From assembly GCF_002582035.1 (NCBI RefSeq), contig NZ_NUQE01000005.1, forward strand, positions 1-64,000: a stretch of DNA of 64,000 bases, in the 5' to 3' direction. A model generated the notes under the pieces. The model had not been told where the DNA came from. It ran no database searches and saw only the letters and a list, made by a program, of their open reading frames with translations. The position numbers and the translations under genes were made by a program. Below are positions 1-7,352 of this stretch, piece after piece (the first letter of the stretch is position 1; the number at the start of each line of letters is the position of its first letter). The stretch comes from Bacillus pseudomycoides. GTDB lineage: Bacteria; Bacillota; Bacilli; Bacillales; Bacillaceae_G.

Positions 1-45
1 ATTATATATTTATAATATCAACTAATTGATAAGGAGGGTTGAATA

Positions 46-219
46 TTGAAAACGGGAATAGAATTAAAGATAAAAAGAATTGAATTAGGACTACAAGCAA
101 GAGAAATTGCTGAAATATTAGATGTAAGTAAATCCTACATAAGTAAAATGGAAAGGGAAGCACAAGGAATACCGGAACATATTTATGATAAGTGGATAAA
201 GGTATTAGAAATTAAATAA
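46..219 (+). CDS. Small helix-turn-helix DNA-binding protein
   Basis: A 57-aa protein starts at TTG 46, eight bases after a strong AAGGAGGG site. It is nearly all one XRE/MerR-size helix-turn-helix: residues 19-40 read as the two HTH helices (AREIAEILDVSKSYISKM). It ends 29 bases before the helicase gene start, so the two are probably co-transcribed. It may be a local repressor or a replication accessory protein. No partner domain is present, so the target cannot be told from sequence. Its stop codon overlaps a copy of the AAATAAAATAAT motif that recurs through the window. Confidence 0.75.
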   Translation: MKTGIELKIKRIELGLQAREIAEILDVSKSYISKMEREAQGIPEHIYDKWIKVLEIK

Positions 220-248
220 AATAATAATATATAAAGGTGGTTGATCAA

Positions 249-2459
249 GTGAGCGAACAGATTGAATTAAAAGTAAAAGTAGACAAACGTGTGTATTACA
301 ATCATGAATCTTCATTTGGTGTATTTGGTTTAAAACCATTAACTAATGCAGATAAAATTGAAACATTAAACAAAATATACAATAACTTTAGTGTATCTGG
401 AGTAGTACAAGAGCTATTAGAGGGAAACGAATACGATATTGTAATTGAACCATCTGCGCATCCTAAATACGGGAAAGGATACACTTTCGTAATAGTTAAA
501 TATAAAAAAGCAAATTCAATTGAAGAGCAACAAGCATACATAAGAGTCATGTTAAAGGAAAACCAAGCCAATGCAATTCTTACTGCTTATCCAAATCATA
601 GAGTATTAGACATGATGAAGGATGGAACATTTGATTACAGTAAGGTAATAGGGATTGGTTCTAAAAACTATGAAAAGATTAAAAATTACTTATTAACCAA
701 TATTAATATTCAAGAAGCACTTGTTGAATTACAGGAGTTAAACATTACGTTTGCAGCTATGAAAAAACTAGTTGATCATTTTGGAAGTCCAGAGCTAGTT
801 GTAAAAAATGTGAAGCAAAATATCTATTCATTATGTAGAGTGTCATCTTTTGGATTCTTGAAGGTTGATGCCTATGCTATGAATAGAGGAGATGACAAAA
901 CAAATAAAAACAGAATTAGAAGTGCAGTTGAATATATTCTGCATCAAGAAGAGCAAAGTGGTCATTCTTGGATGAGTATAAAAGATTTAACTAACCAAGC
1001 ATCAGAATTATTACAGATTAAAAAAGAATACGTTAATGACTTTATCAATGAATTACAAAATACTAAGCAAACTGATATATACATAAATGATAATCAAATA
1101 GCTCTATATAAAAATTACTATTATGAAAATGAAATCAAAAGAAAATTAAATAGACTTCAACAATCAGAATCTCCGCTTAAAGTGAGTGATATAGAATTAA
1201 AGATTAAAGAGATTGAAGACATTAATGGCTTTACTTATACAGAAGAACAGAGAAATGCAATTCGTTCAGTAGCAGAAAATAACGTATTTATATTGAATGG
1301 AAAGGCTGGAACAGGGAAAACAACTGCTTTAAAAGGAATCCTACACGCTCTTTCTCAATATACTCATGCATGTTGTGCGCTATCAGGAAAAGCATCTAAA
1401 ATTATGTCTTCTCATGGACTAAATGCAATGACTATCCACCGCATGTTAGGTGTTGATAATGAAAAAGCATTTGCTTACAATGAGCTAAATAAACTACCTT
1501 ATCCAATTGTTGTGTTAGATGAAGCAAGTATGTGTTCTAATTATATGATGCATAGTGTAATTACAGCTATTAAAGAAGGATCAAAATTAATTATATTAGG
1601 TGATTCTGGTCAATTAGCTCCAATAGGGTGTGGTGCGGTATTTGCAGATGTATTAAAATCAAAAGCTTTCCCTATGCAAGAATTAACTATTGTTCAACGA
1701 CAAGCTTCTAAATCAGGTATCTTAAGTTGTGCAAATGAAATTAGAGAAGGTAAACAGATTGTTAGTAAAGATATGTACAATCAACATATATTTGGAGAAT
1801 TAAAAGATTTTGTAGTATTTCCAATGCAAAATAAAGAAAACATTAAAGACCTGATATTATCCATATGCGAAAGATATAAACATAAAGATATAAATGAATT
1901 CCAAGTAATTTGTGGTTTAAAATCAAAAGGAGAATTGTCTGTAAAGAATTTGAATGTAGAATTGCAGAAAATATTCAATGATATATCTACTCCTTTTGTA
2001 AAGCATGGAGCATATCAATACCATGTAAATGATAAAATTATCCATAATGGAAATAACTATGAAGCCGGAGAAGATGGAGAGATTAGTATATTTAATGGTA
2101 CATTGGGTAAGATTGTAGATATCCATTTTGCAAAGGATAAAAATGAGCAAGATAAATTATTCATTCAATTTGAAGGCATAGATGAAATTATAGAGTATAC
2201 AAACAGTCAATTAGGAATGATTGAGTTAGCATATGCAATTAGCTGCCATAGATCACAAGGAAGTACCATTCAACATGTAATATTTGCATTTGATTATGGC
2301 TCATATATGCTTTTATCAAGACAATTTGTTTATACAGGGATTACTCGTGCAAGCAAAGGTTGTGTAATGATATGTGAAAACAAGGCATTAAGACATGCTA
2401 TCAAAACTGATCACAGTGAAATACGCAGGACTTTTCTTTATGATTTATTAAGTAAGTAA
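249..2459 (+). CDS. RecD2-like superfamily 1 DNA helicase
   Basis: A 736-aa SF1B helicase, expected to unwind DNA 5' to 3' with ATP during replication or transfer of the element. Visible motifs: Walker A GKAGTGKTT near residue 352, Walker B VVLDEAS near 424, motif III GDSGQLAPIG near 451, motif IV with IVQRQ, motif V YAISCHRSQGS and motif VI YTGITRAS near 695. The N-terminal ~340 residues lack nuclease motifs, as in RecD2/TraA-type helicases that work without RecBC. I chose GTG 249 because AAAGGTGG lies eight bases upstream; the in-frame GTG at 237 overlaps that site. A terminator follows directly, and the candidate origin lies downstream. Confidence 0.9.
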   Translation: MSEQIELKVKVDKRVYYNHESSFGVFGLKPLTNADKIETLNKIYNNFSVSGVVQELLEGNEYDIVIEPSAHPKYGKGYTFVIVKYKKANSIEEQQAYIRVMLKENQANAILTAYPNHRVLDMMKDGTFDYSKVIGIGSKNYEKIKNYLLTNINIQEALVELQELNITFAAMKKLVDHFGSPELVVKNVKQNIYSLCRVSSFGFLKVDAYAMNRGDDKTNKNRIRSAVEYILHQEEQSGHSWMSIKDLTNQASELLQIKKEYVNDFINELQNTKQTDIYINDNQIALYKNYYYENEIKRKLNRLQQSESPLKVSDIELKIKEIEDINGFTYTEEQRNAIRSVAENNVFILNGKAGTGKTTALKGILHALSQYTHACCALSGKASKIMSSHGLNAMTIHRMLGVDNEKAFAYNELNKLPYPIVVLDEASMCSNYMMHSVITAIKEGSKLIILGDSGQLAPIGCGAVFADVLKSKAFPMQELTIVQRQASKSGILSCANEIREGKQIVSKDMYNQHIFGELKDFVVFPMQNKENIKDLILSICERYKHKDINEFQVICGLKSKGELSVKNLNVELQKIFNDISTPFVKHGAYQYHVNDKIIHNGNNYEAGEDGEISIFNGTLGKIVDIHFAKDKNEQDKLFIQFEGIDEIIEYTNSQLGMIELAYAISCHRSQGSTIQHVIFAFDYGSYMLLSRQFVYTGITRASKGCVMICENKALRHAIKTDHSEIRRTFLYDLLSK

Positions 2460-2480
2460 ATTATATAATGTTAAATTAGT

Positions 2481-2513
2481 AAATGAGTAGCTTAATGGCT
2501 ACTCATTTTTATT
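2481..2513 (+). terminator. Rho-independent terminator after the RecD-like gene
   Basis: A perfect 11-bp stem, AAATGAGTAGC (2481-2491) with GCTACTCATTT (2498-2508), closes a TTAATG loop and runs into T-rich sequence. It separates the helicase operon from the origin-like region. The TTAATG loop recurs in the terminator at 13427. Confidence 0.85.
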
Positions 2514-2520
2514 TGTGTAA

Positions 2521-3380
2521 ATGTACGCCCCCTATAGTTATCGAGGGGGTAAAAATGAGGTATCGTGTGAAATTTAAAATAGGTTGATATTATGGGATAT
2601 TTTATGAATTTGAGGGAGTTGTGAGAGTGAGAGGGGTGTAGGTATCGTTAAAGTGTAGATAATATAAGGAGAAATTGATCATTAGAGGGCAGATTGAGTG
2701 AAAAATAGGGTGATTTGAAGGGATGGAGAGGAGACAGGGAAGATGAAAAAGTGTTGGTATTATTGGAAAAGTTATCGTGTGGGACGATAGCGAAAACGAT
2801 AGATAGGAGGGTGAAATGAGTGGAGAGTTTGAATAAAAAGCAGGAATCCAAAAAATATTTATGGTGTGGAAATGGAAGTGATAGCGGCTTATTTCCATCT
2901 AAGAATCTAATTTTTCCAATTTAATACCCCCCTATGCCCTAAAATAGGTGTTTTAATTCCACTGATAATATACATTATAGTGTTTTGCTTTCCTTTTCAT
3001 TAATTATTTTCTTTTTGATCCACTCAATAGCACCAGCAGCACAACAATTTTACAACTACTACCAATTAAAACCTATACATTCAACGTTTGCGATTTAAAT
3101 TTTAACAATACCACTAACACCATTAGCAGTTTGCTGTATATCGCACTATAACAATGGACACGTTTCATAACACTTATCATCATTAATATTAACTATCAAT
3201 CACTTAGTTATCACTTGTTATGCGTTCATTGTTTATGCTTATATGTCATCACACTACTGCACACTATACACTAAACGCTCATACACATGCACTCTATACT
3301 TACTATCTATCATATATGTTATCTATCTCATGTCTATGTAGTATACAATCTATAAGCATATACCTCATGCTATTAATCTA
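2521..3380. other. Candidate replication origin (non-coding, skew reversal)
   Basis: No credible gene lies between 2460 and 3489. From about 2560 to 2880 the plus strand is purine-rich and almost free of C (2581-2640 has none). From about 2900 to 3360 C clearly exceeds G. This half also holds repeats of TATCG(T) at 2539, 2561, 2643 and 2773 and of ACGATAG at 2784 and 2796; TATCGT 2773-2778 and ACGATA 2784-2789 form a hairpin. An abrupt skew flip, iteron-like repeats, a helicase gene upstream and a Rep-like gene downstream fit an origin of replication. This is inference; no DnaA box with full consensus was seen. Confidence 0.55.
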
Positions 3381-3430
3381 ATAAATAAAATAAATATTTA
3401 TAACAATTATACATCTACTTATGGTATAAT
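3381..3430 (+). promoter_or_regulatory. Operator copy and extended -10 promoter of the Rep-like gene
   Basis: A 21-bp inverted repeat (3381-3401, arms ATAAATA/TATTTAT) ends 23 bases before an extended -10 box TGGTATAAT (TATAAT 3425-3430). No good -35 is visible at 17 bp, so this promoter may depend on the extended -10 or on an activator. It is one of the dispersed operator copies described in the findings. Confidence 0.65.
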
Positions 3431-3489
3431 AGAAGTGTCATACATTTATATACGTATGGCTATCACATAACACAAAGGAGGAATAAGTA

Positions 3490-4614
3490 TTGGATATTAA
3501 TCAATTAGAAGTAGGAGCAACATATAAGAACTACAAACAATTATGCACATTGCTAAATGAACAAATAAAATCTGGTGCTGCAAAGAGAGCACAACTCAAA
3601 GATTGGGAACGTTATTTTAAATATGATAAGTCTGGTCATAGTTTTATTATTACTCATATATACGATGTACCATTACCTGAGAATAAGAATAGAACTAAAT
3701 ATATAACTACAATACAAAGATTGATACTTGATAAGGTTGTACAGTTTGGGAATAATGGATACTTATTCATATCTAAGAATGAACTTATGAAAGAATTGCA
3801 AATGATCAATCAAAATTACACATATGCAAAATATAAACAATTACGTTTGTCTAAGCATATGAATATCACACTTGAAGAAATAGAAGAGTTTTATCTTACA
3901 TCAGATGATTTACTTAAACGTAACATTGAAGCAGCATTAAACAGTTTACGTAAGCAAGCTCTAATATTCTGGTCACATTCTATTACGCTTTGTTTTATTA
4001 ATACTCATGCTGAAGTAAATGACAATTATGATATTAGAGCAGTTAAAGAGGAACATACAAACGAGTACAATGAGCATGTTGTAAATTTTACAGCTCATAC
4101 TCCAACTGTAAATAAAATTTATAGAAAAGCTACAAAAGAAGAAATAGAACTCATTTTGAAAGTAGAAAGAGAAGTTTTATTGAAGTATAATTGTGAATCA
4201 ATCAATGAGATATTTAAAAAGAATATGGCTAATAAATATTACAAAGAAGTAAGAGAAATACTGTTTGACAAAGCTAATATATACTTTTATTTTAATTCTT
4301 ATGAAATCGTATGTAATGAGGAACACATTTTGTCAAAGTGGACTGAACTAATAGACTTAGAACTGGAAGAAGAGGAGAGAGAAAAGTCTATGAATGAGTT
4401 AAACAACGAAATAATAAATAAAATAAATGAAAATGCAACAAATAGACATGATAAGTCATTGAATGATAAGTCATTGAATGATAAGCAAACAGAAAAGAAC
4501 ATGAAAAGAATTTCCATGAGAAAAGAAAAATCATATATAACAAATAGTTATAAACTAACAGATACGCTGATAAACAAAGATGCAGAATCATTGAGAAAAG
4601 TGTTATATAAATAA
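3490..4614 (+). CDS. Rep-like replication protein of plasmid/phage type
   Basis: A 374-aa protein starting at TTG 3490, seven bases after AAAGGAGG. The N-terminus (residues 1-60, with NYKQLCTLLNEQIKSGAAK and LKDWERYF) matches an N-terminal domain I remember from Firmicute plasmid and phage replication-type proteins. Residues 70-175 are predicted winged-helix-like (LFISKNELMKELQ, RNIEAALNSLRKQALI). The acidic, charged C-terminus holds a 15-bp tandem repeat encoding DKSLN twice. It lies just after the skew-reversal region and has its own promoter, which supports an initiator role. I cannot prove origin binding; a transcriptional regulator is the main alternative. Confidence 0.6.
   Translation: MDINQLEVGATYKNYKQLCTLLNEQIKSGAAKRAQLKDWERYFKYDKSGHSFIITHIYDVPLPENKNRTKYITTIQRLILDKVVQFGNNGYLFISKNELMKELQMINQNYTYAKYKQLRLSKHMNITLEEIEEFYLTSDDLLKRNIEAALNSLRKQALIFWSHSITLCFINTHAEVNDNYDIRAVKEEHTNEYNEHVVNFTAHTPTVNKIYRKATKEEIELILKVEREVLLKYNCESINEIFKKNMANKYYKEVREILFDKANIYFYFNSYEIVCNEEHILSKWTELIDLELEEEEREKSMNELNNEIINKINENATNRHDKSLNDKSLNDKQTEKNMKRISMRKEKSYITNSYKLTDTLINKDAESLRKVLYK
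4448..4485 (+). repeat. 15-bp tandem repeat inside the Rep-like gene
   Basis: ATGATAAGTCATTGA occurs twice head to tail (4448-4462, 4463-4477) plus a partial third copy. It encodes a duplicated DKSLN and probably arose by slippage. Confidence 0.8.
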
Positions 4615-4620
4615 AATTAT

Positions 4621-4692
4621 AAAATTTGGCTATACATACCAACTTATAATAAGTTATATAATATGTTTGAAGATGTAGCCAAATTTTTATCT
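4621..4692 (+). terminator. Long stem terminator after the Rep-like gene
   Basis: AAAATTTGGCTA (4621-4632) pairs with TAGCCAAATTTT (4676-4687) and runs into T-rich DNA. The wide loop encloses a second perfect palindrome, AACTTATAATAAGTT (4641-4655). The nested form is unusual for a simple terminator, so regulation by alternative folding is possible. Confidence 0.65.
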
Positions 4693-4985
4693 AAGAACAT
4701 CAAAGGTTCTAGAAAGTTCTAAACGTGTTAAAAATACATTGATATTATTAGGTTTTTTGTACATAACCCTTAGACAGAAATATGAATAAATTATATAGTA
4801 ATTAAACTATACATAAACAACGGATTCCCAAACTACAGGGAATCCTTTTTCACTTTCAAAGCAAAGCTTTTCAGTGAATTATAATTAACTTTTCTCTCAA
4901 ATAAATAAAATAATCATTTACAAATAACTTAAACGATAGTATAATTTAAGTATGGAAAACAAATAAAGATACGGGAGGGAATAAC
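4693..4985. other. Non-coding gap with terminator and promoter
   Basis: The gene-free stretch from 4615 to 4985 holds the nested hairpin above, an AGAAC/GTTCT repeat near 4685-4701, a second terminator hairpin (GGATTCCC 4822-4829, GGGAATCC 4838-4845, then TTTTT) and the promoter at 4901-4945. No ORF with a ribosome binding site was found. Confidence 0.7.
4901..4945 (+). promoter_or_regulatory. Operator-overlapped sigma-A promoter
   Basis: The -35 TTTACA (4917-4922), a 17-bp spacer and the -10 TATAAT (4940-4945) form a near-consensus promoter. The operator-like repeat 4901-4921 overlaps the -35, so binding there should block RNA polymerase. Confidence 0.75.
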
Positions 4986-6089
4986 ATGTTAACAGTTTCT
5001 AAAGTAACAAATTATGAAAATGTGCGCTTTGAACAAGATCAAGAAAGACCTAACATTTTAAATATTATCCAATTAGATCAATGGTACAACGATACTATTA
5101 TTGGACGTTTCAATTTCTATAATAAAGAAGGTTTCCTTTTCCTACTAAACGGTAAACGTAAAGAATACTCACGCTTTCAATCATTATTAAATAACTTCTT
5201 TAAATATAATGAGTCTTTCGGTTGGAATGCTAAAGTAGTTGAGGAGGCAAAGACAGCAGGGAATAAAATGATTAAAGAAGAAAAGAAAGCAGCAGAACAA
5301 GAACGAAAAGAGTTATACACAAACAAAGCTATTGATTTCTTAAATAAAGTAATTAATAAAGATGAAACAACTTTAAACGGTTTGCAATCCATTAAAGATA
5401 AAACAGACAACGAACTAATTGAAATCATTAATAACACTTTTAGAAATGAAATAAACAAAGAACTTGCAACTGAAATCCTAAACGCTATTAAAGAAGTATT
5501 CACTGTAGTATCTGAAGTTGTAGAAGAAAGTAATACAACAGAAACAAAGCAACCTGAAGTATTCCACCTTTATAATAACACTTTCAATACATATAACGAG
5601 GCATACAATTATGCATGTGCTAACAGTATAACAACGTCAATGATACTATCCAGCAAACATCCTACAATGACAAATGAACGCTTGCAAGAATTAGAAAAGG
5701 ATTACATCTTTAGTAAGCATAAAATGGACTATGAAAGCATGAAAGAGTATTTCAACTTTATTAAAGAGCAACAGGAAACACTTGATCAGCAAGAACGATA
5801 CTACAAATTAAGAGATATAATCAAACGCTATGAAGATAAACAAGAACGAATACAACAAAAGGTAGAGGAAAGTAAACGTAAAGCCATTACAATTGATAAC
5901 ATGCTGAAGGATTTATATTCCATTGGAATGGATAAGAAAGAATATACTTCTCTTACAGTGTACTATCTAAACGATGAAAAGATTTATTCCTGGTCATCTG
6001 GTATAGCTACAGATAAGATGTATGATGAACTAACACTCGTACATGATAAGTATTACAAACAAACTCAACTTAATAGCGGCATTATTTAA
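4986..6089 (+). CDS. Charged coiled-coil protein of unknown function
   Basis: A 367-aa soluble protein with a GGGAGGG site before ATG 4986. I do not recognise the family. Residues 1-75 look globular (RFNFYNKEGFLFLLNGKRKEY); 85-165 and 235-300 are rich in Glu, Lys and Gln in heptad-like patterns that suggest coiled coils. There is no signal peptide, membrane segment or catalytic motif. It has its own operator-type promoter and precedes a secreted protein. A role in replication or segregation scaffolding is possible from its position only. Confidence 0.7.
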   Translation: MLTVSKVTNYENVRFEQDQERPNILNIIQLDQWYNDTIIGRFNFYNKEGFLFLLNGKRKEYSRFQSLLNNFFKYNESFGWNAKVVEEAKTAGNKMIKEEKKAAEQERKELYTNKAIDFLNKVINKDETTLNGLQSIKDKTDNELIEIINNTFRNEINKELATEILNAIKEVFTVVSEVVEESNTTETKQPEVFHLYNNTFNTYNEAYNYACANSITTSMILSSKHPTMTNERLQELEKDYIFSKHKMDYESMKEYFNFIKEQQETLDQQERYYKLRDIIKRYEDKQERIQQKVEESKRKAITIDNMLKDLYSIGMDKKEYTSLTVYYLNDEKIYSWSSGIATDKMYDELTLVHDKYYKQTQLNSGII

Positions 6090-6103
6090 AGTGTCGCTAT
6101 TAA
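6070..6103 (+). other. Inverted repeat over the stop codon
   Basis: TTAATAGCG (6070-6078) and CGCTATTAA (6095-6103) form a 9-bp stem with a 16-base loop containing the stop codon of the upstream gene. No T-run follows; a copy of the TAAATAAAATAAT motif does. It resembles the other intercistronic hairpins here and may stabilise or process mRNA. Confidence 0.55.
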
Positions 6104-6155
6104 ATAAAATAATTAATTATAATCAAAATTAAAACAAATCTGGAGGCGTTCAAAA

Positions 6156-7160
6156 ATGAAAAAAGTAATCAAAAATTTATTAAAACTTGCCGTAGTTGTA
6201 GGTATCTTTACAGGTGGTTATTTAACAAACGAACTAACAAAAGACAACTCGTCTAAACTTTCTTCACCAGTACACGCACAAGATACAAAACAAAAACAAT
6301 CTCACAACCTTTCCACAGTTCCAAACAACAAAGACAACATTTTCAGTCAATACTTCACAATTACAAATGTAGACACAAAAGGTGCAACAGCTAAAAACAC
6401 TTACTTCTCAGAAGATGAAATTTTCATTGATCAAGAATACATCAAAAGTCTTAAATTACAATCCGGTACAAAAGTTATTGTAACTTGGAATCATGATGAC
6501 ATTATTAAGGTTAGCTATGACATACGTAATGTAGTAATCTATAACATTACTGATCCTAATGATCACAGCATGGATGTTAAAGACAATGAAGTATTAGGAG
6601 TCAATCCGTACAACTATACAGACATTCTCCTAATTGATAAAAAAGATTACAAAATAGGTGACATTGTAGAAGTTACATTCCAAGATGATAAACATCAACA
6701 AATCCAATCTGATAAAAAACTAGGTCAATGGAAACAAGATGAGCCTAAAGTTGTTGAAAAGGTTGTAAGCAAACCAATTTTCATCGAAAAAGGGTATAAA
6801 CAGCCAGAAAACAATAAGAAAGAAACTATAAGCAGCAATGAAGTCAAAAATACTGAGATTGTACAGAATGCAAGTAAGAATGATAATAGCGCATCTACAA
6901 ATAAGCCTGAAGCACAAAACGACACTAAACAAGATTATAAATTCGAAGAGAAAAGCGACAGTTATGTAAATTCAGTTCGTCAATACATCATTACAGAGAA
7001 CACAACAGATAAACTAATTCATGCTGTAAATGCTAATAATGGTCAAGATAAGGTTTTATTAGAAAACGCCAACTACAAAGAAGGGGACGCAATAGAAGTA
7101 ACATATGGAGCTTCTGGTTATCATGATGATATTGTGAAATGTGTTAAGTTAAATAAATGA
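6156..7160 (+). CDS. Secreted protein with repeated beta-rich domains
   Basis: A 334-aa protein with a classic export signal: KK start, hydrophobic residues 9-25, and a likely cleavage after VHA (residues 39-41). Beta-rich units follow: residues ~56-110 (YFTITNVDTKGATAKN to VIVTW), ~120-170 (VIYNITDPNDHS to DIVEVTF) and ~275-334 (QYIITENTTDKLI to AIEVTYG). Each ends in a G-x-x-(V/I)-x-V-T(F/Y/W) strand, so they look like copies of one small module. Residues 190-270 are a polar linker. It probably acts outside the membrane as a surface or exported factor. The family is not recognised. Confidence 0.75.
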   Translation: MKKVIKNLLKLAVVVGIFTGGYLTNELTKDNSSKLSSPVHAQDTKQKQSHNLSTVPNNKDNIFSQYFTITNVDTKGATAKNTYFSEDEIFIDQEYIKSLKLQSGTKVIVTWNHDDIIKVSYDIRNVVIYNITDPNDHSMDVKDNEVLGVNPYNYTDILLIDKKDYKIGDIVEVTFQDDKHQQIQSDKKLGQWKQDEPKVVEKVVSKPIFIEKGYKQPENNKKETISSNEVKNTEIVQNASKNDNSASTNKPEAQNDTKQDYKFEEKSDSYVNSVRQYIITENTTDKLIHAVNANNGQDKVLLENANYKEGDAIEVTYGASGYHDDIVKCVKLNK

Positions 7161-7180
7161 TTATATAAGTAAATTTGTAA

Positions 7181-7210
7181 AGACTCATATTAAAATGAGT
7201 CTTTTTTCTT
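7181..7210 (+). terminator. Rho-independent terminator
   Basis: AAGACTCAT (7181-7189) and ATGAGTCTT (7196-7204) form a perfect 9-bp stem with an ATTAAA loop, followed by T residues. It ends the secreted-protein transcript. Confidence 0.85.
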
Positions 7211-7223
7211 TTCCTAAACTTTT

Positions 7224-7275
7224 ATAAATAAAATTATAATTTATTCTTTACATCAATAGTATTATCATTTATAAT
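7224..7275 (+). promoter_or_regulatory. Operator copy with consensus promoter
   Basis: The 21-bp repeat at 7224-7244 (arms ATAAAT/ATTTAT) sits just upstream of TTTACA (7247-7252), a 17-bp spacer and TATAAT (7270-7275). A half-copy of the motif (7316-7336) lies between the promoter and the next gene. Confidence 0.75.
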
Positions 7276-7352
7276 TAAATCATGGATAACAACGGAGCAG
7301 TTTAAACACAATTACATAAATAAAATAATTAATAAAATGGAGGTTTTACATT

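Noticed and set aside
2602-2898. 98-aa minus-strand open frame rich in Ser, Leu, Phe and Pro
   Set aside because: It is a by-product of the C-poor plus strand in the skew region; low-complexity composition, no ribosome binding site and no domain.
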